Positions 7,183 to 16,619 of a stretch of 64,000 nucleotides of DNA are shown piece by piece (within the stretch, counting starts at the first letter, position 1; the number at the start of each line of letters is the position of its first letter). Origin of the DNA: Deltaproteobacteria bacterium (GTDB lineage Bacteria > Myxococcota_A > Polyangia > Polyangiales > JADJMO01). The position numbers and the translations under genes were made by a program. Under the pieces are notes generated by a model. It was not told the origin of the DNA. It did not search any database and saw nothing but the letters and a program-made list of their open reading frames with translations. The stretch spans positions 31,751 through 95,750 of the forward strand of contig JANYDK010000080.1 of the NCBI GenBank assembly GCA_025363655.1, given 5' to 3'.

Positions 7183-10100
7183 ATGTCAGCGCGTCGTCCG
7201 GGCACTGGGCCTCTGGGCTCGATCGTCCTTGCTCTCGGGATGCTCCATGGATGCGCCAACGACGCACCCGAGTCGACGAACGCGGCAGGCGGCGACGCCC
7301 AGACAGACGCCTCGACCTCGAGCTCGTCGACCTCGGCCAACGCGAGCAGCGAGAAGTCGTCGCGCGCCAAAGCGATCATCGAAGAGCTGAAGCTGCACCA
7401 AGAGTTCGTCGGTCATCTCGGCGGAGGTGCGACGCTCGCGAAGATCCCGAGCACGGCGGGAAAGGTCGGCGCCTTCCAATTGGCGGCCGATGGCACTCCG
7501 GCATCCAGATTCACGGTTCTCGGTAGCGACAGCCTCCTCGTCGAGCTCCCCACCGACGCGAGCGGCCCCGTGCACCTCGGAATTTCCGGCCGTCCGCAGG
7601 TCTTCGTCGAGCTGACGCCGCTCGAGACGACGCACGTCGTCGCCGAGCCCTACGAGGGCGCGCTCGTCTTCGGCGAAGCGGCAACCGACACCGACGTCGT
7701 CCACATCGTGGAAAAGACGCGTATGGAGGAGATCCACGTCCTTCGTTCGCGAAGTGCGCCGACCGTGCTTCGGTCCACCCTCACCACCGGCGCCGAGGTT
7801 CGCGAGGTGCGGGTGCGAGGCGGCGTCATCGAGGTCGTCGACATCACGGGGAACGTGGTGCTGACGAGCGCGCCGCTCTTCGCCGTCGACGCGAAGGGCG
7901 TTCGTCGCGAGGTCGTCGCGCGCCTCGAGACCAGCGGCGAGGCGCGCGTGCTCGTCTGTGAGCTCGATACGACAGGGCTCGAATTTCCCATCGCCGTCGA
8001 TCCGGTGTGGACCGCGGCGACCCCGATGCCGACTGCGCGCTCGCACGCGACGTCGATTCCCCTGCCCACAGGTCCGATCCTGGTGGCTGGCGGTCTCCTC
8101 GGCGACGGCACCACCACCGGGAACACCGAGCTGTGGGATCCGGGCACCGGCGTTTGGGTCACCAAGGGCTCGATGGTGAAGAAGCGCCACTCGTTCGGCG
8201 CGGTCAACATCGCCGGCGGACGCGTCTTCGCAGCAGGCGGCTACGACTCCGGCGGCGTTCCGGTGAACGCCTACGAGGTCTACGATTCAGGCACCTGGAC
8301 GCAGAACTCGGGCTTTCCGCACGCCGACGGCTTCGTCGTCAAGCTCGCGAGCGGGCGCGTGCTCGTCGGCGCCGGCTACACGTCGGCGACCGCGTCCACG
8401 AACGGCGTCCACCTCTGGGATCCCGGCAGTGGTTGGGTGACCCCGGATCCCAGCGGAATGACGACCTCGCGCGTCGCTCCCTCGGCGACGCTGCTCCCGA
8501 GCGGCAAGTTGTTCGTCGCCGGCGGCCTCTCGCTCTCCGGCAGCGCGTTCAACACCACGGAGGTCTTCGATCCGCCGGCGAACAGCTTCAGCGGTGGACC
8601 GACGATGAGCACGCCGCGCGGACGGCACTTCGCGGTGCTGCTCTCGTCGGGCAAGGTCTTGGTCGGCGGTGGCACGGGCGCTTCGGGTCCGCTGTCGAGC
8701 GCCGAGCTCTACGATCCCGGCACCAACACCTGGGCCGGCGCTGCCTCGATGAGCACGCCGCGCGTCGGTGCGGCATGCGTCCTCCTCGGCAACGGCAAGG
8801 TCCTCGTCGCCGGCGGCAGCCCCGCCAGCGGGTCTCTGCTCGACACGGCCGAGGTCTACGATCCTTCCGTCAACACGTGGACGAACGTGGGCACGATGAG
8901 CGCGAAGCGCGCCAACATCGCCAACATGGGCGCGTACATCGGCGGCATCAGCGCCCTCATCCCCGGCGGCGCCATCTCGGCCGGATCGCCCGCGCCGGTG
9001 ACTGCCAGCGCCGACATCTACAACGACGGCGCGGCCAACGGCGCCGCGTGTCTCACGAATTCGGCCTGCGCTTCGGGCTACTGCGTCGACGGCGTGTGTT
9101 GCAACACCGCCTGTGGCGGGCAGTGCGAGGCCTGCAACGGTACGCCTTCCGGCACGTGCAAGGCCGTCTCCGGTGCGCCGCACGGCAGCCGTACGCCGTG
9201 CGTCGGTTCGGGCGTTTGTCAGGCGCAATGCGATGGAACGGTCACCACCGCCTGCGCGGCACCTCCTACCGCCACCACGAGCTGTGGCACGGCCTCGTGC
9301 AGCGGCGGCATCGCCACCTCGGCGCGCTCCTGCGACGGCACCGGCGTCTGCACCTCGGCGTCGTCGACCACCTGCTCTCCGTATCTTTGCCAGAGCGCCC
9401 CGGGCACCGGATGCAAGTCGAGCTGCACCGTCGCCGCCACCGACTGCGCCTCCGGTTACAACTGCATCGGCGGCATCTGCAAGACCGGCGGCGGGCTCGG
9501 CACCGCTTGCTCGGTCGCGTCCGATTGCGGCAGCGGCAACTGCGTCGACAACGTCTGTTGCAGCACCGCATCGTGCAGCGCGCCGCAGAAGTGCAACGCC
9601 AACGGCCTCGGCACCTGCAGCAAGCCACTCGGCGCCGTTTGCAGTGTCGGTGGCGAGTGTGGCTCGACGTATTGCGTCGACTCGGTGTGTTGCGACAAAC
9701 CGTGCTCCGGTCAATGCGAGGCGTGCAGCGTCACGCCGGGCTCCTGCAGGCCGGTCGTCGGCGCGACCATCGGCACGCGCACCGCGTGCAGCGGCACGGG
9801 CTCGTGTCAGGCGACCTGCGACGGCAACGACACCACCACCTGTCGTTCGGTCCCCGGCTCGTCGACGAACTGCGCCGCCGCCACCTGCAGCAGCGCGATC
9901 GCCACCACGGCGCGCTACTGCGATGGCGCGGGCAGCTGCGCCAGCGGCACCACGCTCGGCTGCGGCGCTTACGTCTGCGGCGCCACCACCTGCCTCACCT
10001 CGTGCACCACCGACACCCAGTGCAGCAGCGGATACTTCTGCAGCGGCGGCGCTTGCACGCTCAAGCTCACCAACGGCTCGGTGTGCACCACCGGCGCGGG

Positions 10101-12795
10101 CAACCAGTGCCAGAGCGGCAACTGCGTCGACGGCGCGTGTTGCACGAGCTCGTCTTGCACCGCTCCCGCGACCTGCAACGCCAACGGGCTCGGCACTTGT
10201 GCCCGTGCGCTCGGCGTCACCTGCACCTCCGGCGCCCAGTGCGCGGCGGGCAATTGCGTCGACGGCGTCTGCTGCAACTCGAGCTGTTCGGGACAATGCG
10301 AGGCCTGCGACGTCGGCGGCAGCTCCGGCACCTGCAGCGCAGTCGTCGGCTTGCCGCACGGCACGCGTACGACCTGCACCGGCACCGGGGCGTGTCAGGC
10401 GCAATGCGACGGCTCGAATCACCTCGCGTGCGGCACCTTCCCTGGCGTCTCGACCATTTGCGCGGCGGCGACGTGCGCGTCGGGCTCCTCGACACCGACG
10501 CGTCTCTGCAACGGCGGCGGCACCTGCACCGCGGCCTCGGCCTCGAGCTGCGGGGCATATTTGTGCAACGGCACGACCGCCTGCAAGACCACGTGCACGC
10601 CGGCGACCGGCGCCACCGACTGCGCAACGGGCTATTTTTGCAGCGGATCGAGCTGCATCACGACCGGCGCGGCGGGAACGGTCTGCAGCTCGGCTGGCCA
10701 GTGCGCGAGCGGCAACTGCGTCGACAGCGTCTGCTGCACGAGCACCTCGTGCACCTCGCCGCTGAAGTGCAACGCCAACACCACCGGCACGTGTAGCAAA
10801 CCGAACGGCACCACCTGCACGCTCGGAACCGAGTGCGGCTCGGGCAACTGCGTCGACGGCGTCTGTTGCAACCTCGCGTGCAGCGGGCAGTGCGAGGCTT
10901 GCGACATCGGTGGAAGCGTCGGCCAGTGTCTCCCCGTCGTCGGCACGCCCCACAGCGGCGTCACTTCGCGCGCGAGCTGCACCGGAACGGGCACCTGCAA
11001 GGCGAGCTGTGACGGCAGCAATCGCATCGCCTGCGGTGCACCACCGGGCACCTCGACGGTCTGCGCGGCGGCCAGCTGCGCCACCGGAAGCGCGACCCCG
11101 ACCGCCTATTGCGATGGCATCGGCGCCTGTGGCGCGGTCACCTCGTCGAGCTGCGGCGCGTACATCTGCGGCGGAACGTCGTGCAAATCGAACTGCACGA
11201 GCATCAGCGACTGCGCGACGGGCTTCTACTGCAACGCAGCGAGTTGCGTGCCCAAGCTCTCCCTCGGCGTCACTTGCAGCGCGGGCACCGAGTGCACGAG
11301 CGGCAATTGCGTCGACGCCGTCTGCTGCTCGAGCAGCTCGTGCGGCGCCGGATTGAAGTGCAGCTCGAAGGGCGACGGCACCTGCAGCAAGCCCCTCGGG
11401 ACGACGTGCTCGACCGACAGCGAGTGCGGGTCGGGCAAGTGCGTCGACGGCGTCTGCTGCGACTCGGCCTGCAGCGGCCAATGCGAGGCGTGCGATGTCG
11501 GCGGCTCGGTCGGCAAGTGCTCGGCGGTCATCGGCAAGGTCCACGGCACGGTGCGCACCGCGTGCACCGGGAGCGGCGCCTGCCAGTCGTCGTGCAACGG
11601 CTCCGATCGTCTCTCGTGCGGCGCGGTGCCTGGAACCTCGACGATTTGCGGTCCGGCGAGCTGCACCACCGGCAGCGTGACGCCGGCTTCGTTCTGCGAC
11701 GGGCTCGGCTCGTGTGCGGCGGCCTCGCCCTCCAGCTGCGGCGCGTACCTCTGCGCGGCGACGACGTGCAAGTCGGCGTGCACGACCAGCACCGACTGCG
11801 CCACGGGCTACGGCTGCAAGGACGGCCGCTGCGTCACCACCGGCGCGCTCGGGACGATTTGCACCGACGACACGCAGTGCAAGAGCACGCACTGCACGCC
11901 GAGCGGTCCGGGCGGCAACGTCTGCTGCAACGCCGCGACCTGCCCGACGGGCTCGATTTGCGCCGACGCGTCGTCGCCCGAAGCAGGCAACTGCGTGAAG
12001 GACAACGGACAGACCTGCGTGACGTCGGCCGACTGCAAGAGCGGCTTCTGCGTCGACGGCGTCTGCTGCGACGGCGGATGCACCGGACAGTGCGAGGCGT
12101 GCGACATCCCCGGCGGGCTCGGCAAGTGCACCGGCGTCTCCGGACCGCCGCACGGCTCGCGCACGAAGTGCGACGGCGGCGCCGCCGACGTTTGCAAGGC
12201 GCTGGCGTGCGACAGCTCGAAGGATCGGAGCAAGTGCGTCGGCTTCCTCAATGGCCCGAGCACGGAGTGCACGGCGGCCTCGTGCAAGGACGGGTCGGCG
12301 ACGACGGAGGCCTTCTGCGACGGCAGCGGAACGTGCAAAGCGGGCGCGACGTCGAGCTGCGGAACGTTCGCGTGCGGCGACAAGACCTGCAAGGACAAGT
12401 GCCTCGTCGACACCGACTGCGGCGCCGGCTTCATCTGCAACAAGGACAGCGGCAAGTGCGTGCCGCCGACGGCCACCTGCAGCGCCGACGGCACCAGCTC
12501 GGTCGCGGCCGACAAGACGGTGAAGCCGTGCGGACCGTTCCGCTGTGACACCTCGACGGGCAATTGCTACACGAAGTGCACGGCGAGCGACGAGTGCGCG
12601 CCGGGCGCGACCTGTGACGGAACGGCTTGTATTGCCGACCCGACTGGCGATGCCCAGAGCGGTGGTGGCTGCGCGGTCTCGCCGAGCGACTCGGGCAGGC
12701 GCGAAGGCAGTGAAGGCAACGGCGGCGCAGGCCTCGCCGGTCTCGTGGTCGGTGCAGCGGCCCTCGCGATCGCCGGTCGCCGTCGGCGCCGCTGA
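7183..12795 (+). CDS. Giant kelch/Cys-repeat surface lipoprotein with MYXO-CTERM-like C-terminus
   Basis: 1870 residues from ATG 7183 (GGGAGAGG upstream); an earlier TTG at 7138 is less likely. The signal peptide ends in a lipobox-like LHGC (Cys24), followed by a Ser/Thr linker. About 270-610 is a kelch-type beta-propeller with repeated LLPSGKLFVAGG-like and TEVFDP-like blades. From about 615 to the end are six large Cys-rich modules, each with CVDGVCC and GQCEAC motifs, roughly 195 residues per unit. The C-terminus has a GGGC motif, a hydrophobic helix and RRRRR, the tripartite MYXO-CTERM pattern. Both a lipobox and a MYXO-CTERM tail are present, which is unusual. Probably surface-displayed; the binding partner is unknown. 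Confidence 0.85.
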   Translation: MSARRPGTGPLGSIVLALGMLHGCANDAPESTNAAGGDAQTDASTSSSSTSANASSEKSSRAKAIIEELKLHQEFVGHLGGGATLAKIPSTAGKVGAFQLAADGTPASRFTVLGSDSLLVELPTDASGPVHLGISGRPQVFVELTPLETTHVVAEPYEGALVFGEAATDTDVVHIVEKTRMEEIHVLRSRSAPTVLRSTLTTGAEVREVRVRGGVIEVVDITGNVVLTSAPLFAVDAKGVRREVVARLETSGEARVLVCELDTTGLEFPIAVDPVWTAATPMPTARSHATSIPLPTGPILVAGGLLGDGTTTGNTELWDPGTGVWVTKGSMVKKRHSFGAVNIAGGRVFAAGGYDSGGVPVNAYEVYDSGTWTQNSGFPHADGFVVKLASGRVLVGAGYTSATASTNGVHLWDPGSGWVTPDPSGMTTSRVAPSATLLPSGKLFVAGGLSLSGSAFNTTEVFDPPANSFSGGPTMSTPRGRHFAVLLSSGKVLVGGGTGASGPLSSAELYDPGTNTWAGAASMSTPRVGAACVLLGNGKVLVAGGSPASGSLLDTAEVYDPSVNTWTNVGTMSAKRANIANMGAYIGGISALIPGGAISAGSPAPVTASADIYNDGAANGAACLTNSACASGYCVDGVCCNTACGGQCEACNGTPSGTCKAVSGAPHGSRTPCVGSGVCQAQCDGTVTTACAAPPTATTSCGTASCSGGIATSARSCDGTGVCTSASSTTCSPYLCQSAPGTGCKSSCTVAATDCASGYNCIGGICKTGGGLGTACSVASDCGSGNCVDNVCCSTASCSAPQKCNANGLGTCSKPLGAVCSVGGECGSTYCVDSVCCDKPCSGQCEACSVTPGSCRPVVGATIGTRTACSGTGSCQATCDGNDTTTCRSVPGSSTNCAAATCSSAIATTARYCDGAGSCASGTTLGCGAYVCGATTCLTSCTTDTQCSSGYFCSGGACTLKLTNGSVCTTGAGNQCQSGNCVDGACCTSSSCTAPATCNANGLGTCARALGVTCTSGAQCAAGNCVDGVCCNSSCSGQCEACDVGGSSGTCSAVVGLPHGTRTTCTGTGACQAQCDGSNHLACGTFPGVSTICAAATCASGSSTPTRLCNGGGTCTAASASSCGAYLCNGTTACKTTCTPATGATDCATGYFCSGSSCITTGAAGTVCSSAGQCASGNCVDSVCCTSTSCTSPLKCNANTTGTCSKPNGTTCTLGTECGSGNCVDGVCCNLACSGQCEACDIGGSVGQCLPVVGTPHSGVTSRASCTGTGTCKASCDGSNRIACGAPPGTSTVCAAASCATGSATPTAYCDGIGACGAVTSSSCGAYICGGTSCKSNCTSISDCATGFYCNAASCVPKLSLGVTCSAGTECTSGNCVDAVCCSSSSCGAGLKCSSKGDGTCSKPLGTTCSTDSECGSGKCVDGVCCDSACSGQCEACDVGGSVGKCSAVIGKVHGTVRTACTGSGACQSSCNGSDRLSCGAVPGTSTICGPASCTTGSVTPASFCDGLGSCAAASPSSCGAYLCAATTCKSACTTSTDCATGYGCKDGRCVTTGALGTICTDDTQCKSTHCTPSGPGGNVCCNAATCPTGSICADASSPEAGNCVKDNGQTCVTSADCKSGFCVDGVCCDGGCTGQCEACDIPGGLGKCTGVSGPPHGSRTKCDGGAADVCKALACDSSKDRSKCVGFLNGPSTECTAASCKDGSATTEAFCDGSGTCKAGATSSCGTFACGDKTCKDKCLVDTDCGAGFICNKDSGKCVPPTATCSADGTSSVAADKTVKPCGPFRCDTSTGNCYTKCTASDECAPGATCDGTACIADPTGDAQSGGGCAVSPSDSGRREGSEGNGGAGLAGLVVGAAALAIAGRRRRR
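9040..12250 (+). repeat. Six tandem modules of about 590 bp inside the giant lipoprotein gene
   Basis: The GQCEAC-coding sequence recurs near 9115, 9705, 10290, 10880, 11470 and 12080, a period of about 590 bp. Between them alternate SGNCVDGVCC-like and CNANGLGTC-like motifs. The first copy and the last are the most diverged; the middle ones are close enough at DNA level to recombine. Confidence 0.8.
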
Positions 12796-12812
12796 CGTCT
12801 GGCTGACCTTCT

Positions 12813-13667
12813 GTGGGAAACGTGACTAGGCTCGGTATCGTGGAAGCGCGCGCGATTCGAACCGTCGAAGACTGGGCGCGGGCCTACGTCGAGAGTGATT
12901 CGCTCTCGCACAAGCTGACGCCGCCGCCGTTGCCTGCGATCTACGAAGATGCGCCGCGCGCGTTGCGCCTCGATTGCCCGGGTCGTCCTGCCGAGCTCCA
13001 CGTGGAGATGCACGCCGAAAAGACGCGCGGGCTCGGCAGCGCGCGCAATCGAGCGCGAGCGATGCACACGTTCTTCCATCACGAGCTGCAAGCGGCCGAG
13101 CTGATGCTCTGGGCGCTGCTCGCGTTTCCCGAGACGCCGCGACCCTTTCGTGAAGGGCTGGTGCGCATCGCGCTCGACGAGGTGCGCCACATGAACCTGT
13201 ACGCGCGCCACGTCGAGCATCTCGGGTTTCACCTCGGCGACTTCCCGGTGCGCGACTGGTTCTGGACGCGCGTGCCGAGCTGCGTCGACGCCGCCAGCTT
13301 CGTCGCGGTGATGGGCCTCGGGCTCGAGAGCGCCAACCTCGATCACGCGCCGCTCTTCGCAGCTCGTTTCCGCGCTGCGGGAGACGAAGAAGGTGCCCGC
13401 GTGCAAGAGTTGGTCGGGCTCGAAGAGATCGCCCACGTCCGCTTCGGCGTGCGCTGGTTCTCGGTGCTCTCCGGCGGCGAGCCGGGAGCGCTCGATTTCG
13501 ACCACTGGCGATTGGCCCTCCCCCCGCCGCTGAGCCCGCGGATGATGCGCGGTCAGCCGATCGAACGGGCGGCTCGACTCCGCGCCGGATTGCCCGAAGA
13601 ATTTCTCGAGAGGCTGGCGTCATGGGAACTGCAAGAGACCGCGCCCAGCGCCGCGCCTTCGTCCTGA
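12813..13667 (+). CDS. DUF455-type ferritin-like protein
   Basis: 284 residues from a GTG start. A helical domain carries the Glu/His pattern of ferritin-like diiron proteins: FHHELQAAELMLW, ALDEVRHMNLYARH, GLESANLDHAP and LEEIAHVRFGVRWF. That matches the DUF455 family, whose chemistry is not settled but whose metal site resembles MiaE-type oxygenases. It starts 17 bases after the giant lipoprotein and its 3' end overlaps the next gene by 46 bases, so it and the ATP-grasp-like gene form a coupled pair. No signal peptide; cytoplasmic. A role in modifying a small molecule or peptide is an inference from the pairing only. Confidence 0.8.
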   Translation: MGNVTRLGIVEARAIRTVEDWARAYVESDSLSHKLTPPPLPAIYEDAPRALRLDCPGRPAELHVEMHAEKTRGLGSARNRARAMHTFFHHELQAAELMLWALLAFPETPRPFREGLVRIALDEVRHMNLYARHVEHLGFHLGDFPVRDWFWTRVPSCVDAASFVAVMGLGLESANLDHAPLFAARFRAAGDEEGARVQELVGLEEIAHVRFGVRWFSVLSGGEPGALDFDHWRLALPPPLSPRMMRGQPIERAARLRAGLPEEFLERLASWELQETAPSAAPSS

Positions 13668-14491
13668 ACCTCGACGCCGATCTCGAGCTCGGCGCGGGAC
13701 CCGGATATCGACCGAGCCGTCGGGTGCTCGCGGCGATGACGGCGAACGAGACGCCGCTGCGCGCGTTGCTCGACGAAGGCGACGTGATCATCGGCGACGA
13801 GACCGAGGTCGGATCGCTCCGCGGTTTCGTCGGACACGCGTTCTGCCCGACCCCGCGTGCGGTCGCGCTCATGCGACGAGCAGGCGCCGAGCCCGCGCGC
13901 CACCCGTCGGTCGAGGTCTTACGCACCGTCGCCTCGCGGGCGTTCGGCTTCTCCGCGGAGCGGGGCCTTCCTGGGGCGCTGTTCGCCAATCGCTTCGAGC
14001 TCGTGATCGAGACCCTCGCGAAGGCGCCGCCCATCGGAAGGGCCTGGCGACTCAAGCGAGCGTACGGCATGGCCGGCCGAGGTCATCGGACGATCGCCCC
14101 CGGTGAGCCCTCGACCGCCGACGCGGCTTGGATCCGTGCGTCGATGCCGCAAGGCCTGGTCGTCGAGCCCGAGGTGCGCATCGTCAGCGAGCTCGGTCTC
14201 CACGGCTGGCTGGAGGAGGATGGCGCGCTCGGGGCCGGAGCCGTCGTCCGACAACGTTGCGACGCACGCGGCGCTTGGATCGCGAGCGAACGGCATCTCT
14301 CGGTGCACGCGGGGCGGCTCGGCGAAGAGCTCGTCGTGGTCGGCCGCGAGCTGCATCGAGCCGGATTTTTCGGGCCTTTCGGGATCGATTCCCATGAGTA
14401 CGAGGTCGAAGGGGGACAGGCGTTCCAACCGCGGAGCGAGATCAATCCGCGGTACTCGATGGGCTGGGCGGTGGGGTACCTCGGGAGGTGA
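13622..14491 (+). CDS. ATP-grasp-like protein paired with the DUF455 gene
   Basis: 289 residues; the ATG lies inside the end of the ferritin-like gene. Features consistent with an ATP-grasp fold are the central basic and Gly-rich loop (KRAYGMAGRGHR), an acidic strand (VVEPEVRIV), GPFGIDSHEY and the terminal EINPRYSMGW, which resembles the metal-binding Glu/Asn plus Arg motif of ATP-grasp ligases. The family would form amide bonds via acyl phosphates. The N-terminal 100 residues are unlike classical members. I rate the fold assignment as moderate; the substrate is unknown. Confidence 0.65.
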   Translation: MGTARDRAQRRAFVLNLDADLELGAGPGYRPSRRVLAAMTANETPLRALLDEGDVIIGDETEVGSLRGFVGHAFCPTPRAVALMRRAGAEPARHPSVEVLRTVASRAFGFSAERGLPGALFANRFELVIETLAKAPPIGRAWRLKRAYGMAGRGHRTIAPGEPSTADAAWIRASMPQGLVVEPEVRIVSELGLHGWLEEDGALGAGAVVRQRCDARGAWIASERHLSVHAGRLGEELVVVGRELHRAGFFGPFGIDSHEYEVEGGQAFQPRSEINPRYSMGWAVGYLGR

Positions 14492-14495
14492 AAGT

Positions 14496-16547
14496 GTGGG
14501 ATACCTCAGGATGAGCGGGCGTGCGTCGGCCGGCCTCGGCGCGGTGATCAGCGTCGCTTCGATCGCCTGCGGCAGAACCGAGACCGAATTCGATCTCACC
14601 TCCGGCGATGGCGCCGTCCTCGTCGAAGACACTTCGCGCGCAGACACCAGCACGCACGACGACACGACCAACGCGACCACTTCCGACGCGAGGGACGCGG
14701 GGGATGCCGACGACTTCGAGATCGGCGTCGACGCAACGATCGATGCCCCCAGCGACTCGAGCGACACGAGCGTAGGCCCCGATCGCACGCATGGCCTCTT
14801 CGGCGGCTACGTCGGCGCGATCGTCGTCGATCCCTTTCATCACGGAACGGTGTACGCGGCACCGACCCGCGTCGAGAACACGTCCCTCGAGAAATCCACC
14901 GACGGCGGCGCGACGTGGTTTCGCGTCTGGCGCACGGCCGGCTCGTCGATCGATCGACTCTTCGCCGATCCTGCGGTGGAAGGGCGTCTCTACATCGTCG
15001 CCGATGGTCGGCCTTCTCGGAGCGACGACGGCGGCGCGACCTGGAAAATCCTCCGCACCGACCGTCTCGCGGATTTCGCCTGGTCGCCAACGCACCCCTC
15101 GCGGATGTACGCGAGCCTCGCCACGGACGTTTGTGCTCCCGGAAACCTCTCGCGCAGCGACGACGGTGGCGAGACCTGGAGCTGCGTTCACGAGACGCCG
15201 ACGCTGACCGGCGCGATCGCCGTCTCGCCACGTGATCCCGACGTCCTCGTCTCCTACGATCCTTCGGGGTCCGCGCTCGTGCCACTCCGGCGCTCGATCG
15301 ACGGCGGAAAAACCTGGTCGATCGTCGTCGGCCCGCTCGGCGCTTCGTTCGGTCCGCGCGCGAGGTCGCCGCTCTTCGGCTTCACGGGAGGAACGCTCTT
15401 TCGCAGCGACGACGACGGCGCCACGTTCCGCGATCTCGTCACCGGCTTCGGCGGCCCTTCGACCTTCGACCTCGGCGACGCGCTCGTTCTCTTCGTCGCC
15501 GCCGCGGGTCGTCAGATGCGCAGCGTGGACGAAGGAAAGACCTGGCACGAGACCTCGGAGAAGCTCGCCGACCTGCACGTCGTCGCCTTCGATCCGAACG
15601 AGCCGAAGACCGCTTACGCCGGGGCCGGATACGACGTCTACCGGACGACCGACACCGGCGATCACTGGACCAACGTCTCGAGCACGCTCAAAGGAATCGA
15701 CGTCGACGACGTACGCACGACACTCGCCGATCCCAATCGGCTCTACGCCGAGACCGCCAAGGGTCTCTACGCGAGCCGTGACCGCGCCGGCTTCTTCGCG
15801 TTCATCGCCCCGAGGCCGCGACAGTGGGTGAACGCGCAGAGCAACGCCGACGTGCTCTATCGGCGAGAAGAGGGCGATCGCGTCCTCCGCAGCGGCGACG
15901 GCGGCGTGACGTGGAAGCTCGTCTACGACGATTTGCTGACGACGACGAACGTGTCCGGTCTCGCCGTCGCCACCGACGACGAACAGCGCGTTTGGATCGA
16001 CACGCGCAAGGGGCTCCAGCGCAGCACCGATGGCGGCGCGACGTGGACGCTGCTCCCGCCCGTCGCCGGCCTCGACCGAGCCCACCTCCAGGCGACCACG
16101 AAAGACCACCTGATCACCGCGGGCGCCGCCGGCGGACTCTTCAGGTCGAGCGACGGTGGCCTCACGTGGAGCAAGACCGACGTAGCGAGTGGTGACCTCT
16201 CCGATCTGCGGTGGTCGATCGCCGGCAGCTCGCACACTGTCTACGGCTGTGCGACGGAAGGGCTCCGCGTGACGACGGACGATGGCGCTCACTGGGCCCT
16301 CGTCCATGCCGGACCGTGCGAGTGGTTCGCCGCCAGCCCGAGCGATCCCCAGCGCATCTATCTGACCGATGCCGTGCACAAGCTGTGGCGCTCGGAAGAT
16401 GGCGGCGCGAGTTGGACGGGCGCGCTGACACCCTTCTGGTCGGGTGAGTTCACCGTCGACGCAGCGGACGCGAGCGTGCTCCTCGGCTATCGCGGCGCCG
16501 ACTTCGCGTGGTCGCACGACGGCGGGCGCACATGGACCTACGACTAG
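14496..16547 (+). CDS. BNR/Asp-box beta-propeller lipoprotein (YCF48/sialidase-like repeats)
   Basis: 683 residues from GTG 14496, which sits behind GGGAGGTG; ATG 14511 is the alternative. The signal peptide ends with ASIAC, then an Asp/Thr-rich linker of about 80 residues. The rest is a propeller with at least eight Asp-box motifs (SDDGGATWK, STDGGATWF, SIDGGKTWS and similar). Such propellers occur in sialidases, photosystem assembly factors and sortilin-like proteins; no sialidase catalytic Arg triad is evident, so a binding or scaffold role is likelier. It begins five bases after the ATP-grasp-like gene. Confidence 0.82.
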   Translation: MGYLRMSGRASAGLGAVISVASIACGRTETEFDLTSGDGAVLVEDTSRADTSTHDDTTNATTSDARDAGDADDFEIGVDATIDAPSDSSDTSVGPDRTHGLFGGYVGAIVVDPFHHGTVYAAPTRVENTSLEKSTDGGATWFRVWRTAGSSIDRLFADPAVEGRLYIVADGRPSRSDDGGATWKILRTDRLADFAWSPTHPSRMYASLATDVCAPGNLSRSDDGGETWSCVHETPTLTGAIAVSPRDPDVLVSYDPSGSALVPLRRSIDGGKTWSIVVGPLGASFGPRARSPLFGFTGGTLFRSDDDGATFRDLVTGFGGPSTFDLGDALVLFVAAAGRQMRSVDEGKTWHETSEKLADLHVVAFDPNEPKTAYAGAGYDVYRTTDTGDHWTNVSSTLKGIDVDDVRTTLADPNRLYAETAKGLYASRDRAGFFAFIAPRPRQWVNAQSNADVLYRREEGDRVLRSGDGGVTWKLVYDDLLTTTNVSGLAVATDDEQRVWIDTRKGLQRSTDGGATWTLLPPVAGLDRAHLQATTKDHLITAGAAGGLFRSSDGGLTWSKTDVASGDLSDLRWSIAGSSHTVYGCATEGLRVTTDDGAHWALVHAGPCEWFAASPSDPQRIYLTDAVHKLWRSEDGGASWTGALTPFWSGEFTVDAADASVLLGYRGADFAWSHDGGRTWTYD

Positions 16548-16619
16548 TCCCGTCGACGTGACGCCCATGATCCGAGTGATCATCTTGTGGGAGTGGGAAT
16601 CAGCTGCAAAACTCGGGGA

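Noticed and set aside
8287..12153. Very long open frame antisense to the giant lipoprotein gene
   Set aside because: It is Ala/Arg-rich, has no start signal or family resemblance, and mirrors the Cys-rich repeats on the other strand; high GC keeps shadow frames open.
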